Of a stretch of DNA of 64,000 bases, positions 45,822-55,865 are shown piece by piece. Position numbers and translations under genes: made by a program. Numbering within the stretch: position 1 is the stretch's first letter; each line of letters begins with the position of its first letter. This DNA comes from DYRB01 sp963845265 (lineage in GTDB: Bacteria > Pseudomonadota > Gammaproteobacteria > Chromatiales > Chromatiaceae): NCBI GenBank assembly GCA_963845265.1, contig CAWJRN010000016.1, positions 248,001 to 312,000 of the forward strand, in the 5' to 3' direction. The notes beneath the pieces are model-generated. The model did not search any database. It worked only from the letters and a program-made list of their open reading frames with translations, and was not told the origin of the DNA.

Positions 45822-46283
45822 ATGGCCTACTGGCTGATGAAGTCCGAACCTGACGCCTTCGGCATCGACGACCTGGCGACCGTGACCCGCCCGGAGCCCT
45901 GGGACGGGGTACGCAACTACCAGGCGCGCAACATGATGCGCGACCAGATGCAGGTGGGGGATCAGGTGCTGTTCTATCACTCCAATTGCGACCCGCCGGG
46001 CATCGTCGGTCTGGCCGAGGTGGCCAGCGAGGCCTACCCAGACCCCACGGCCTTCGACCCGGAGGCCAAGTACTACGACCCCAAGAGCGACCCGGCCAAA
46101 CCGCGCTGGTTCCTGGTGGATCTGGGCTATGTCCGTCACCTCAAGCGCACTATTCCCCTGGCGGAGCTGCGTCAGTATGCCGATGGCCCTCTGGACGACT
46201 TTCCCCTGGTGCGCCGAGGCAATCGGCTCTCGGTGATGCCGGTGACCTCGGAGCAGTGGGACTTCATCCTGGCGCTGGAATAG
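45822..46283 (+). CDS. EVE-domain protein
   Basis: 153 residues, close to the full length of the family. MAYWLMKSEPDAFGIDDL, GVRNYQARNMMRDQMQVGDQVLFYHS and VTSEQWDFILAL are EVE hallmarks. The EVE domain resembles PUA/YTH folds and is thought to bind modified bases in DNA or RNA. It lies 25 bp before the RecD2-type helicase, so a link with nucleic-acid handling is plausible but unproved. Confidence 0.9.
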   Translation: MAYWLMKSEPDAFGIDDLATVTRPEPWDGVRNYQARNMMRDQMQVGDQVLFYHSNCDPPGIVGLAEVASEAYPDPTAFDPEAKYYDPKSDPAKPRWFLVDLGYVRHLKRTIPLAELRQYADGPLDDFPLVRRGNRLSVMPVTSEQWDFILALE

Positions 46284-46308
46284 CCGCCGGAACGCCCGTC
46301 GCACCTTG

Positions 46309-48498
46309 ATGAGCACCGACCCCAACACCCGCCTGGCCGGCTCGGTGGAGCGGGTCACCTTCCACAGCCCGGAATCCGGCTTCTGCGTGCTGCGGCTCAA
46401 GGTGCGCGGCGAGCGCGACCTGGTGACGGTCATCGGCAGTGCCGCCACCGTCACCCCGGGTGAGTACTGCGAGTGCGAGGGGGTCTGGGTCAACGACCGC
46501 GAGCATGGGCTCCAGTTCAAGGCCCTAACCCTCAGGGTCATCCCACCCGCCACCCTGGAGGGCATTGAGCGCTACCTGGGCTCCGGGATGGTCAAGGGCA
46601 TCGGCCCTCACTTCGCCCGCAAGCTGGTCCACGCCTTCGGCGAGCGAGTCTTCGACATCATCGAGGACAACCCGGATCGGCTGCTCGAACTGCCCGGCAT
46701 CGGCCCCAAGCGCCGCGAGCGGGTGACCCGTGCCTGGGCGGAGCAGAAGGTCATCCGCGAGATCATGGTCTTCCTCCAGTCCCACGGGGTCGGCACGGCC
46801 CGCGCCGTGCGAATCTACAAGACCTATGGCGATCAGGCCGTCGAGAAGGTCCGCGAAAACCCCTATCGCCTGGCCCTGGATATCCACGGCATCGGATTCA
46901 AGACCGCCGACGCCGTCGCCCAGCGCCTGGGTTTCGCCACCGACTCCCCACAACGCGCCCAGGCCGGGGTACGCCACACCCTGCAAGAGATCGCCGGCCA
47001 GGGCCATTGCGCGGCCTTCCGCGAGGACCTGACCGCCACCGCCGCGAAGCTGCTGGAGATTCCCGCTCCTATTGTGGACACAGCCATCGCCGCTGAGCTC
47101 GGCGAGGGCAATCTGACGGCCGAGACCATCGCCGAGCGGCCTGCCCTGTTCCTGACCCCCTTGTTCCGCGCCGAGCAGGGCGTAGCGCTGGGCCTGACAC
47201 GCCTGCAACGTCTGCCCCCGCCCTGGGGCGCTATCGACGCGGAGGTCGCCATCCCCTGGGTGGAGGGCCGCACCAGCCTGGCGCTGTCCACATCGCAACG
47301 CGCCGCGGTGGCCATGGCCATCTCCGGCAAGGTCGGGGTCATCACCGGCGGCCCAGGGGTGGGCAAGACCACGGTGGTCAACAGCATCCTGCGCATCCTG
47401 CGCGCCAAGGGGGTCGAGGTGCTGCTGTGCGCCCCCACCGGGCGGGCCGCGAAGCGCCTGAGCGAGTCTACGGACGCCGAGGCCAAGACCATCCACCGCC
47501 TGCTGGAGTTCGATCCCAAGCTCATGGGGTTTCGCCGCGACCAGTATTCGCCCCTGGAGACTCACCTGGTGGTGGTCGACGAGGTCTCCATGGTCGATGT
47601 GACCCTGATGAACCAATTGCTGCGCGCCATCCCGAATACCGCGGCAGTCCTGCTGGTGGGGGACGTGGACCAACTCCCCTCCGTCGGACCCGGCGCGGTC
47701 TTGGCCGACCTGATCGGCTCGCAGGCCATCCCCACGGCACGCCTGACCGAGATCTTCCGCCAGGCGGCCGCATCAAGGATCATCGTCAACGCCCACCGCA
47801 TCAACCAGGGCCAGATGCCGGAGCGCCCCAAGGACCCGGAGAGCGACTTCTTCGTCATCGCCGCCGAGACCCCGGAAGAAGTCCATGAGAGGCTGCTCCA
47901 GGTGGTCCTGGAACGTATCCCGAGGCGCTTCGGCCTGCACCCGGTGGACGACGTGCAGGTCCTCACGCCGATGAACCGCGGCGGTCTCGGGGCCAGGGCC
48001 CTCAACGTGGACCTGCAGCAACGCCTCAACCCGGACGCCACCCCGCGCATCTCCCGCTTCGGTTGGACCTACGCCCCCGGCGACAAGGTGCTCCAGACCC
48101 AGAACGACTACGACAAGGACGTCTTCAACGGCGACATCGGCCGTATCGCCCGTATCGACGAGGGCCAGGGCCTGCTCTGGATCGACTTCGACGGGCGCGA
48201 AGTAGAGTACGGTTTCGGCGAGCTGGACGAGGTCGCCCTCGCCTACGCCACCACCGTCCACAAGGCCCAGGGCTCCGAGTACCCCGCCGTGGTCATCCCC
48301 CTGGCCACCCAGCACTACAACCTGCTGGAGCGCAACCTGCTGTATACCGGCGTCACCCGCGGACGCCGCCTGGTGGTGCTGATCGCCCAGACCAAGGCGT
48401 TGGCCATGGCCGTCAACCGGGCCGGCTCCGGCAAACGACTGACCCGGCTGGCCCAGCGCTTACAGGAGGCCGGGGCCGCGACGGGCGACTTCTCTTGA
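46309..48498 (+). CDS. recD2: RecD2-type superfamily 1B helicase
   Basis: 729 residues. An N-terminal OB fold is followed by helix-hairpin-helix repeats (GIGPHFARKLVHAF, LPGIGPKRRERV), then the helicase core with Walker A GGPGVGKTT (about 346-354), Walker B VVVDEVSMVD, GDVDQLPSVGPG and the C-terminal ATTVHKAQGSEYPAVVI. It is the stand-alone RecD2/YrrC form, a 5'-3' helicase. ATG at 46309 is preferred over TTG at 46306. No RecB or RecC nearby. Confidence 0.93.
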   Translation: MSTDPNTRLAGSVERVTFHSPESGFCVLRLKVRGERDLVTVIGSAATVTPGEYCECEGVWVNDREHGLQFKALTLRVIPPATLEGIERYLGSGMVKGIGPHFARKLVHAFGERVFDIIEDNPDRLLELPGIGPKRRERVTRAWAEQKVIREIMVFLQSHGVGTARAVRIYKTYGDQAVEKVRENPYRLALDIHGIGFKTADAVAQRLGFATDSPQRAQAGVRHTLQEIAGQGHCAAFREDLTATAAKLLEIPAPIVDTAIAAELGEGNLTAETIAERPALFLTPLFRAEQGVALGLTRLQRLPPPWGAIDAEVAIPWVEGRTSLALSTSQRAAVAMAISGKVGVITGGPGVGKTTVVNSILRILRAKGVEVLLCAPTGRAAKRLSESTDAEAKTIHRLLEFDPKLMGFRRDQYSPLETHLVVVDEVSMVDVTLMNQLLRAIPNTAAVLLVGDVDQLPSVGPGAVLADLIGSQAIPTARLTEIFRQAAASRIIVNAHRINQGQMPERPKDPESDFFVIAAETPEEVHERLLQVVLERIPRRFGLHPVDDVQVLTPMNRGGLGARALNVDLQQRLNPDATPRISRFGWTYAPGDKVLQTQNDYDKDVFNGDIGRIARIDEGQGLLWIDFDGREVEYGFGELDEVALAYATTVHKAQGSEYPAVVIPLATQHYNLLERNLLYTGVTRGRRLVVLIAQTKALAMAVNRAGSGKRLTRLAQRLQEAGAATGDFS

Positions 48499-48583
48499 TC
48501 CTCACCCTATCGGCCATTCGGTAAATTTGTTACCGTTTCGTAACAATAGAGACTGTGCAGGTATCCGCTGGAGCCGGCTCTCG

Positions 48584-48689
48584 TAGCCTGGATGGAGCGC
48601 AGCGGAATCCAGGCCTTCGCGGTTAACCCATTGATGTATTGACAGACTGAGATGTTGCCCCCGGATTCCGCTGCGCTCCATCCGGGCTA
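48584..48689. repeat. inverted pair of 30-bp dispersed repeats
   Basis: TAGCCTGGATGGAGCGCAGC... (48584-48613) and its near-perfect reverse complement (48660-48689, two mismatches) flank 46 bp. The motif GGATGGAGCGCAGCGGAATCC is a known type of intergenic repeat in proteobacteria. It lies between recD2 and the ParA-like gene. Confidence 0.75.
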
Positions 48690-48770
48690 CGGGGCGTCCC
48701 TCGCAACTGCTTGCCCAATCCGAATAGCCTGTGTAACGAGCACAGCAGCGCACCCAAGGGAGGAACGAGT

Positions 48771-49562
48771 TTGATCGATAAGAAGCGGTTGGTTCTGGTG
48801 AGTGGACAGAAGGGCGGGGTGGGCAAATCCACATTCTCACGCATTTTGCTGGATAGCCTGCGGCGGCAGGGGCGCAGTGTGGCCGCGTTCGACGGCGACG
48901 GGGCCGTGGGCCACTTGCACCAATACTATGGTGAAAAGCAAAACGGGAAACTGTCCCAGACGCAGAACCCGCTGCTTGGCGTTCAGAGATACGATCTGCG
49001 GGATCGGCGAGACCGGGAGCAACTGCTGGAATCGTTGCACTCTAACGCCTCGGTGCTGCTTCACGACCTGCCCGCCGGCGCCTTGAGCTCCATCACCGAG
49101 GCCGTCGACGTCACCGGCCAGAGCGCCATGGCCCTGGTGGACGCGGCCAGACAAATGGGCTACTGGACCACAGTGGTGATCGTCGTCAACACGGACACCG
49201 CCTCCGCCCGAGCCGTAGAGACCACCATCGAGGCCTTCGGCGACAAGGCCCAGTACGTGATCGTGAAGAACCTGAACGGCTGCACCCTGGACGACTTCAT
49301 CGTCTATGACGGATTCAACGATGCCACGGGTCAGCGGACCGGCGGCGATGCTCGGCGTGTGGCCCAAAACGCGAGGGCCAAGGAGCTCTTGATGCCGGAG
49401 ATATTCCGCACCACCACGGTGAAGATCGACCTCTGGTCCCTGCGTTTCAGAGACGCGGTGAACGATCCCCGCATGCACATCCAGGACCGCACCCGCATCA
49501 GTCAGTGGATGGGGATCATGGACGCGGAGATCGCGAAGGCCGGCAAACGCCTGGGGGCCTGA
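48771..49562 (+). CDS. ParA-like P-loop ATPase
   Basis: 263 residues. Deviant Walker A is GQKGGVGKS near the N-terminus, the switch I-like FDGDGAVGHLHQYY, and a LHDLPAGAL motif in place of the ParA D-x-P Walker A' region. I choose a TTG start at 48771 because GGGAGG (48758-48763) lies 7 nt upstream. ParA/MinD proteins position plasmids, chromosomes or complexes. It lies before a small tail-anchored protein with its GTG start directly after the stop, an arrangement recalling plasmid or conjugative operons. No ParB or partition site is evident. Confidence 0.8.
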   Translation: MIDKKRLVLVSGQKGGVGKSTFSRILLDSLRRQGRSVAAFDGDGAVGHLHQYYGEKQNGKLSQTQNPLLGVQRYDLRDRRDREQLLESLHSNASVLLHDLPAGALSSITEAVDVTGQSAMALVDAARQMGYWTTVVIVVNTDTASARAVETTIEAFGDKAQYVIVKNLNGCTLDDFIVYDGFNDATGQRTGGDARRVAQNARAKELLMPEIFRTTTVKIDLWSLRFRDAVNDPRMHIQDRTRISQWMGIMDAEIAKAGKRLGA

Positions 49563-49844
49563 GTGGACGACTTCCAACTGCACCTGGAGGCTTTGGACGC
49601 CGAGTCGGCCCATCACATCCGCGACTCGGCGTCCCGCGCTGGTCTACAAGCCCACGACCCCGCCGCCCGCATGATCGCCGAGATGTGGGTCGCGGTTGCC
49701 GCCCTGAAGCAGGAGCGACAACTCCTGAGCGGGGAGATGGCGGAGCTTTCCCAACGGGTTCGCCAAAACCATCGGATACTGTTGATGCTGGCAGCAATTG
49801 GAGCGGTCAATTTGCTGATACTGCTCGCGTTTCTCGTGACCTGA
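49563..49844 (+). CDS. small tail-anchored membrane protein paired with ParA-like gene
   Basis: 93 residues from a GTG right after the ParA-like stop codon. A helical, charged N-terminal part (about residues 1-68, with ALKQERQLLSGEMAEL coiled coil) is followed by a single C-terminal membrane helix (RILLMLAAIGAVNLLILLAFLVT). It is probably the partner of the ATPase, perhaps its membrane anchor or activator. I do not recognise the family. Similar small proteins occur in plasmid operons. Confidence 0.65.
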   Translation: MDDFQLHLEALDAESAHHIRDSASRAGLQAHDPAARMIAEMWVAVAALKQERQLLSGEMAELSQRVRQNHRILLMLAAIGAVNLLILLAFLVT

Positions 49845-50084
49845 TGCGTGCAAGCAGGGACTTGCAGTAAGCACTCTCGCGACGGGGAATCCCTCGCGCC
49901 GCGTCCGTCTGACGCGACGCTCCCCCAAGGCCCAGCCTATCCCCACCCACCGTAGGGCCAAACCGGCCCTGTACGATGCGTTTGCCGTGCTACGCTTGCG
50001 ATCGTGGAAGGAATACCGCGAGCAGACCTCAACGAGGCGCCGGACCAACGGAGGGGCCGTGGACCTTCACTGTGAGCGAACGCC

Positions 50085-50762
50085 ATGACCGCCTCGTTAT
50101 CCCGACCCTCCACGCCCCTACCCTCGCCCAACCCGGCAGACGCCCTCGAAGCGGCCTACGACGCTCTGGCCGCGGACTACGAGGCCGGTCGTGACCAATT
50201 CGACATGACCCAGGTGTTTGAGCCCTTCTATCGGCGCCTGGCCGGCAACAGACCTGACGGGGGGCACCTGCTGGATCTGGGCTGCGGCGCCGGGGAGCCC
50301 ATGGCGCGCCTGTTCATCGAGCGAGGCTGGCGGGTCACGGGGGTGGACCTCTCCCAGGGGATGCTCTCGCTGGCTGAACAACAGGTCCCGGAGATGACTC
50401 GGGTGCTGTCGGATATGCGTGCCTGCAACTTCCCGGCCGAAAGCTTCGACGCGGTGATCCTGGTTTACAGCCTCTTCCATGTGCCCCGCGAGGACCACTC
50501 TGCCCTGTTCGGCAAGCTGTTCCGTTGGCTCAACCCCGGCGGTCGGTTATTGTTCACCTATGCCACCAAGGAATACACGGGGCAGGATGAGTTCGAAGGC
50601 TACAAGGAGTTTCTCGGTCGCCCACTGTTCTACAGCCACACCACCCCGCTCAAGCTGCGTCGCCAATTGGAGGTAGCGGGCTTCGCCTGCGACAGTGCCT
50701 CTTATCGTGACATCGGCGGCGAGACCTTCCTGTGGATCATGGTTCAACGCCCCAACAGCTGA
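50085..50762 (+). CDS. class I SAM-dependent methyltransferase
   Basis: 225 residues. SAM motif I is LLDLGCGAGEPMARL, with VTGVDLSQGML (motif II) and FDAVILVYSLFHVPRED (motif IV/V region). The fold is the Methyltransf_11/25 type. No acceptor can be inferred. It is transcribed alone; a short stretch before it is empty. Confidence 0.88.
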   Translation: MTASLSRPSTPLPSPNPADALEAAYDALAADYEAGRDQFDMTQVFEPFYRRLAGNRPDGGHLLDLGCGAGEPMARLFIERGWRVTGVDLSQGMLSLAEQQVPEMTRVLSDMRACNFPAESFDAVILVYSLFHVPREDHSALFGKLFRWLNPGGRLLFTYATKEYTGQDEFEGYKEFLGRPLFYSHTTPLKLRRQLEVAGFACDSASYRDIGGETFLWIMVQRPNS

Positions 50763-50885
50763 CCTGCACACGTCCCGCGGAGCTAGTACAGACGCGCCGA
50801 ACTGGGGCGAGGATACATGTGTGGATAAGGCGCGTGCCACCGGGCCGCACATCTTCTGAGCGGTGCATCCGCGCCGCATCCACCA

Positions 50886-50990
50886 AGGTATACCCATCGC
50901 ACATGGGTTTCCCGTTTTTTTCCGGCGGTTTCCCTAATGCCAACAACCTCTTACTGACAACTGAAAACTGCCAACTGACAACTTCTTCGT
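50886..50990 (+). repeat. dispersed intergenic repeat, copy 2
   Basis: Counterpart of 533-636, same orientation. The shared blocks are GTATACC/GATATACC, GTTTCCCGTTTTTTT, TTTCCCTAAT, AACAACCTCTTACTGA-type, AACTGCCAACTGACAAC and ACTTCTTCGT. Immediately after (50996-51026) is a GTGGATGCGCTTCGCTTATCCAC-type palindrome of another common repeat class. Confidence 0.75.
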
Positions 50991-51146
50991 ATACCTTCCG
51001 TGGATGCGCTTCGCTTATCCACCCTTTGTTGGGACGACTCGTCGGCGAAGGTGCTAGGCCCCGCAGCAAGGCTAGCCGTCACTCGCCGGCTGGACCGCGG
51101 CAAAGTACGATAGCACCCGATCAGCGCCCATCAATCTGGAATTCCG

Positions 51147-54100
51147 ATGTATCCATCTCGCCACGGCGGACCCTCAATCCTGCCCCGCAGGCCCTCACTC
51201 CCAGGGATACCGTCACTACTGCTATGTGTTCTCGCTTGGACGCTGCCCGTGGCTGCGTGGGCGACGGGGTCTCCCACGGAACCGGGCCTGTCCCAGTCGC
51301 CGGACAGTGGTGCCCCGACGGTGACCTCGGGCCTGCTGGATAGCAAACTCAAGGAGGTAGAGGCTGCTACGGACCTGGACGACGCGGCCAAGGCGAAACT
51401 CACGGAGCTCTACCGCAAGGCCCTGAGCAGCATCGAGGCAAGGAAATCCTACGACGCCAAGGCCGCCGCCTTCGCCAAATCCCTGGAAGATGCCCCAACA
51501 GAGACAGCGCGGTTGCACGCCGAGACGGAGTCCAAGGCGGCGCCGACCGACACTCAGCCAGTCCCCCCTGAGACTCCGCTGCCGGAGATCGAGCAGCTCT
51601 TGGCCAAGCGGCTGGCGGATATCACCTTCGAGGAGACACGCATCGAGGCCATCGATCAGGCCATCGAGGCCGGCGCCAAGCGCCCCGGGGAGGCGCGGGC
51701 CCGTCTGGTCGAGGTCAAAAGCCAATTCGACCAACTCGATGCCGAACTGAATGCGCCGCCAACCCCGGACGAGGCCACTGGGTTGACCGAGGCCCGCAGC
51801 TGGGCCCTGCAAACGGCTCGCAATGCCCTCAGGGCCGAGGCACTGATGCTCGACCAGGAACTGGCGAGTCTCGGTGCGCGTGCCAAGCTCGCCACTGCCC
51901 AACGCGACCGCTCCGCATTGACTCTGAAGACCCTGAAACAGCAGCGCGAATCCCTGGAGACTGCGGCGAACGAGCGACGACGCACCACCGCCGCCCGGGC
52001 CAGGGCCGAGGCGCAGGCCGCCGAGCTGGCAGCCACGAACAAGCACCCTTTAGTCCAGGACATGGCGCGGCACAACAGCGCCCTGGGCGAGGAGTTGACC
52101 GAGCTCGCCGCACGCCTCGACGACATCGACGACCAGCGCAGCGCCATCCAGTCGGAGACCAAGCGCATCGCAGAAAGCTACACCAGCGCCCGGGAGCGTC
52201 TTGAGGCGGGAGGCGGCAGCAGCGCGGTGGGGCAACTCCTGGCGGACAAGCGCGGGCAGATCCCGGACCTACGCAGCTACCGCAGAGCGATTGCCAAGCG
52301 CGACGACCAGATTGCCGAGGCGACGCTGGCAGAGATTCGCTACCGAGAGGAACTGCGTGTACTCCGCGAACAAGACGCCTATCTCGAGGCGACGACGGTC
52401 ACCATCCCGGAGGCCGACCGTACCCGGGTACAAACCGAGCTGAAGCCCCTGATCGAACGGCGCGTCGACCTGCTCGAATCCTTGCAAAACACCGCCGCGA
52501 CCTATGGACGAGGCCTGGCCGACCTGAATTTTGCCACGACCAAACTGCTCGACACCGCCGACGCCTATGATGAATACTTGTCCGAGCGACTACTCTGGGT
52601 GCGCAGCGTCCTGCCCTTCAGTCGGGCCAGCATCGCCGGCCTACCCGGCGCCATCGCCTGGCTGCTATCGCCCAGGAGTTGGTGGAACGTCGTCGAGTCC
52701 CTGGCCTACCAGGCAACCCACGCCCCCGGCGGCTGGGTGCTATTCCTAGCCATCCTGGTGCTGACGGTGCGCCGCTCCGCCCTGCGTCGGGCGGTCTTGG
52801 CGACGGCGGAACCACTCCGGCGCATCCGCACCGACCGATTCTCCTTTACGCTCAAGGCCATCGCCCTATCCGCCCTGGTTGCCGCCCCCGCGTCCCTGCT
52901 CCTAGCCCTGACCGGCTGGGAACTGGCGATCTCGGTGGAGGCGACACCCTTCACCAAGTCCGTCGGAAGGAGCCTCTTCGAGATTGCGGTGGTCCTTTAT
53001 TACCTCCGCAGTTTCCGGGTCCTGTGCATGCCCGGCGGGGTCGCGGACAAGCACTTTCGCTGGCCGAGCGACGTGCTGGCCCAGCTGCGGCGCAACTTCG
53101 ATTGGCTGGTGGTCTTCATGCTACCGGTCGGGTTCGTCGCCCAGCTGGTCTATTTCAGTGACGAACCGACACACAGCGGCAGCCTCGGGCGCATCGCCGT
53201 GATGGTCCTGCTGATCGGCATGGCGGTCTTTTTTGCCCGCCTGCTGCACCCCAAGTCGGGTCCCCTGAAATATATCCTCGCCAACCGCCCCGACGGCTGG
53301 GCCAACCGATTGCGTCACCTTTGGTACCCCTTGGTCGTCGGCATCCCACTGGCCCTGGTTGGCCTGACGCTGACCGGCTACCTGCACACCGCCGGTACCC
53401 TGCTGCAGTCCATCATCCATTCCCTGTGGCTCGCGTTGGGGCTGATCGTCGCACACCAGGCCATTGCCCGCTGGCTCTTGGTGACCCGCCGCAGCCTCGC
53501 CCTCGAAGGAGCCTTGGAACGTGCCGCCGCACGCAAGGCCGAGTCGACCAAGCGAGCAACCGAAGACGGCGAGGCGATGCAGATCGAAGAGCCGAAGGTG
53601 GACCTGGCCTCTCTCGACCACCAGACCCGCAAGCTCATCGGGGCCCTGGTGCTCGCCGCCGGCGTCATCGGTCTGTGGATGGTCTGGTCCGAGGTACTAC
53701 CCGCCTTTACCTTCCTGGAGCATTTCTCCCTATGGCATCACACCGGGGTGGTCAACGGCCAGGAACAACAGGTCCCTGTGACCCTCGCGGACTTACTGCT
53801 GGTCCTGACCACACTGGCCGTCGCGACGATCGCCGGACGCAACCTCCCTGCCCTGTTCGAGATCTTGCTTCTCCGGTACACCCAGATGTCTTCGGGAAGT
53901 CGTTACACGGCCACCACCTTGACCAGCTATGTCATCACCGCCTCGGCGTTTTTGCTCATCTTCAGCACCCTGGGGATGAGCTGGTCCCAGGTTCAGTGGC
54001 TGGTGGCGGCGCTGAGTGTGGGCATCGGCTTCGGCCTGCAGGAAATCGTGGCCAATTTCATCAGCGGCCTGATCATCCTGTTCGAGCGCCCGGTTCGTGT

Positions 54101-54623
54101 GGGTGACATCATCACCATCGGCGGCACCACGGGCACGGTCTCCAAAATCCAGATCCGCGCCACGACCATCCGCAACTATGACCAGCAGGAATTGCTTGTC
54201 CCGAACAAGCAATTCATCACCGGCGAGTTGCTCAATTGGTCGCTCTCCGATCAGGTCAATCGGATCATCATCACCGTGGGGGTCGAATATGGCGCCGACA
54301 CCCGCGTCGCCATGGCCCTGCTCGCCGAAGCGGCGCGGGAGCACCCCAGGGTCCTGAAGGACCCCGCACCAGTGATCGCCTTCGAGGGGTTTGGCGACAA
54401 CGCCCTGACCCTGACCCTGCGTTGCTACCTCGGCGCCTTAGACGGCCGCTTAGGTGTCGCCACCGAGCTGCATCAGGGCATCTACGACAAACTCACCGCC
54501 GCCGGCATCGGCATCGCCTTCCCGCAGCGGGATGTGCACTTGACCACAAATCGCCCCTTGGACGTCCGCATCCAACGGCACCCAGACGAAAGCCCCCCGG
54601 GGTTGGGGTCAGAGGGGCATTGA
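51147..54623 (+). CDS. mscK: MscK/KefA-type mechanosensitive channel
   Basis: 1158 residues, the typical length of MscK. A signal peptide (SLLLCVLAWTLPVAAWA) is followed by a long periplasmic coiled-coil domain (about residues 55-480) and eleven or so membrane helices. The MscS core has the pore helix QWLVAALSVGIGFGLQEIVANFISG, the GDIITIGGTTGTV beta domain and the conserved IAFPQRDVHL end. It releases solutes on hypo-osmotic shock, in MscK linked to K+. The mini-channel at 40888-41865 is a shortened paralogue. Confidence 0.94.
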   Translation: MYPSRHGGPSILPRRPSLPGIPSLLLCVLAWTLPVAAWATGSPTEPGLSQSPDSGAPTVTSGLLDSKLKEVEAATDLDDAAKAKLTELYRKALSSIEARKSYDAKAAAFAKSLEDAPTETARLHAETESKAAPTDTQPVPPETPLPEIEQLLAKRLADITFEETRIEAIDQAIEAGAKRPGEARARLVEVKSQFDQLDAELNAPPTPDEATGLTEARSWALQTARNALRAEALMLDQELASLGARAKLATAQRDRSALTLKTLKQQRESLETAANERRRTTAARARAEAQAAELAATNKHPLVQDMARHNSALGEELTELAARLDDIDDQRSAIQSETKRIAESYTSARERLEAGGGSSAVGQLLADKRGQIPDLRSYRRAIAKRDDQIAEATLAEIRYREELRVLREQDAYLEATTVTIPEADRTRVQTELKPLIERRVDLLESLQNTAATYGRGLADLNFATTKLLDTADAYDEYLSERLLWVRSVLPFSRASIAGLPGAIAWLLSPRSWWNVVESLAYQATHAPGGWVLFLAILVLTVRRSALRRAVLATAEPLRRIRTDRFSFTLKAIALSALVAAPASLLLALTGWELAISVEATPFTKSVGRSLFEIAVVLYYLRSFRVLCMPGGVADKHFRWPSDVLAQLRRNFDWLVVFMLPVGFVAQLVYFSDEPTHSGSLGRIAVMVLLIGMAVFFARLLHPKSGPLKYILANRPDGWANRLRHLWYPLVVGIPLALVGLTLTGYLHTAGTLLQSIIHSLWLALGLIVAHQAIARWLLVTRRSLALEGALERAAARKAESTKRATEDGEAMQIEEPKVDLASLDHQTRKLIGALVLAAGVIGLWMVWSEVLPAFTFLEHFSLWHHTGVVNGQEQQVPVTLADLLLVLTTLAVATIAGRNLPALFEILLLRYTQMSSGSRYTATTLTSYVITASAFLLIFSTLGMSWSQVQWLVAALSVGIGFGLQEIVANFISGLIILFERPVRVGDIITIGGTTGTVSKIQIRATTIRNYDQQELLVPNKQFITGELLNWSLSDQVNRIIITVGVEYGADTRVAMALLAEAAREHPRVLKDPAPVIAFEGFGDNALTLTLRCYLGALDGRLGVATELHQGIYDKLTAAGIGIAFPQRDVHLTTNRPLDVRIQRHPDESPPGLGSEGH

Positions 54624-54834
54624 GTCGGAGGCCGAGGACTACGTTCGAGTTGCCCACGCAAGTGGGACCAGGGCCTCACCCCATTTCCCGCCGCACCCGA
54701 ACTATAGTGTTCAGGGAGGTGCTGATTGGTGCCGTCCCGGACCTCGATCAACGCTGTCCTATACACGCATTTCAGGCAGGCAGGGCCCGGCGACGCCTTT
54801 CGCGCACCCCTTGCCGAAGCTGGGGGGAACGCAC

Positions 54835-55599
54835 ATGCCACGCCTACACCATCCATTGGCTGGGACCGCCGGCCTCGCGGCTGTACTGGTATTGGGCGCA
54901 CCGACACTCTTCGCCATGGGTGGTGCTCCAGGCCCTGACCGAGAGGCGGCGCGGGACCGGCTGATGCGGGACGTCGAGGGCGATGTCCGCCGGACCAGTG
55001 CCTACCTAGGCACGAACCGACTGGACACGGCGGTCATGCGCGCCCTGCGCGTCGTGCCGCGGGAGCGCTTCGTCCCGGAGACGCTGAGCCGCCAGGCCTA
55101 TGGGAATCACCCCCTGCCCATCGGCAAGGGTCAGACCATCTCCCAGCCCTACATCGTCGCCGTCATGAGCCAATTGATCGCCATCAAGCCGGGGGACCGG
55201 GTCTATGAGCTTGGCACGGGCTCGGGCTATCAGGCGGCGGTCCTGGCGGAGATGGGCGCCGAGGTCTATACGGTCGAGATCGTCCCGGAACTGGCCCAAC
55301 GGGCTGCCGGAGTACTCGCCGATCTTGGCTACACCAAGGTCCGGGTCCGACAGGGCGATGGCTACCTGGGTTGGCCGGAGGCCGCCCCCTTCGACGCCGT
55401 CATCGTTACCGCCGCGGGTCCGGACATCCCGCAACCTCTGGTGGATCAACTTCGCGTTGGCGGGCGGTTGGCGATGCCCCTGGGCAGCGCCACGGAGAAC
55501 CAGACCTTGATCGTGGCCACGAAACGAGCGGATGGCGGCCTGGACCAACGCGACGTGCTGCCGGTGCGCTTCGTCCCGATCACCGGGGTTGGACGATGA
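54835..55599 (+). CDS. pcm: protein-L-isoaspartate O-methyltransferase, exported form
   Basis: 254 residues from the ATG at 54835 (GGGGGGA 8 nt upstream). The catalytic domain has PCM motifs ALRVVPRERFVPE, PIGKGQTISQPYIVA, ELGTGSGYQAAVLAEM and LRVGGRLAMPLG. It repairs isoaspartyl residues in aged proteins. Unlike E. coli Pcm, this one has a signal-like N-terminus (HHPLAGTAGLAAVLVLGAPTLFA), pointing to the periplasm, as in some Pcm homologues. SAM access in the periplasm would be unexplained. Confidence 0.85.
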   Translation: MPRLHHPLAGTAGLAAVLVLGAPTLFAMGGAPGPDREAARDRLMRDVEGDVRRTSAYLGTNRLDTAVMRALRVVPRERFVPETLSRQAYGNHPLPIGKGQTISQPYIVAVMSQLIAIKPGDRVYELGTGSGYQAAVLAEMGAEVYTVEIVPELAQRAAGVLADLGYTKVRVRQGDGYLGWPEAAPFDAVIVTAAGPDIPQPLVDQLRVGGRLAMPLGSATENQTLIVATKRADGGLDQRDVLPVRFVPITGVGR

Positions 55600-55865
55600 G
55601 CACGTCACCGGGCTCACGGGATTTGGGCGGGTTATGCGGGGAAGTTTTCATGCGCAGCACTGCCATCTCCGCCCGAAGGCGTACCATCCCCGCGCACGGG
55701 TTCGCGGCAGGGGAGGTCGCAGACAGAGATTCAACAATGACGCGAAGAACAACTCCTAGTTGATTGTTTGTAAGACAGTCTATCCGCGGATTTGTTTCCG
55801 ATACGCCTTCCCGCGTTAACTCCAAAAAATCGCATGACGAGCCGATCAGTCCAGCCACACACATC

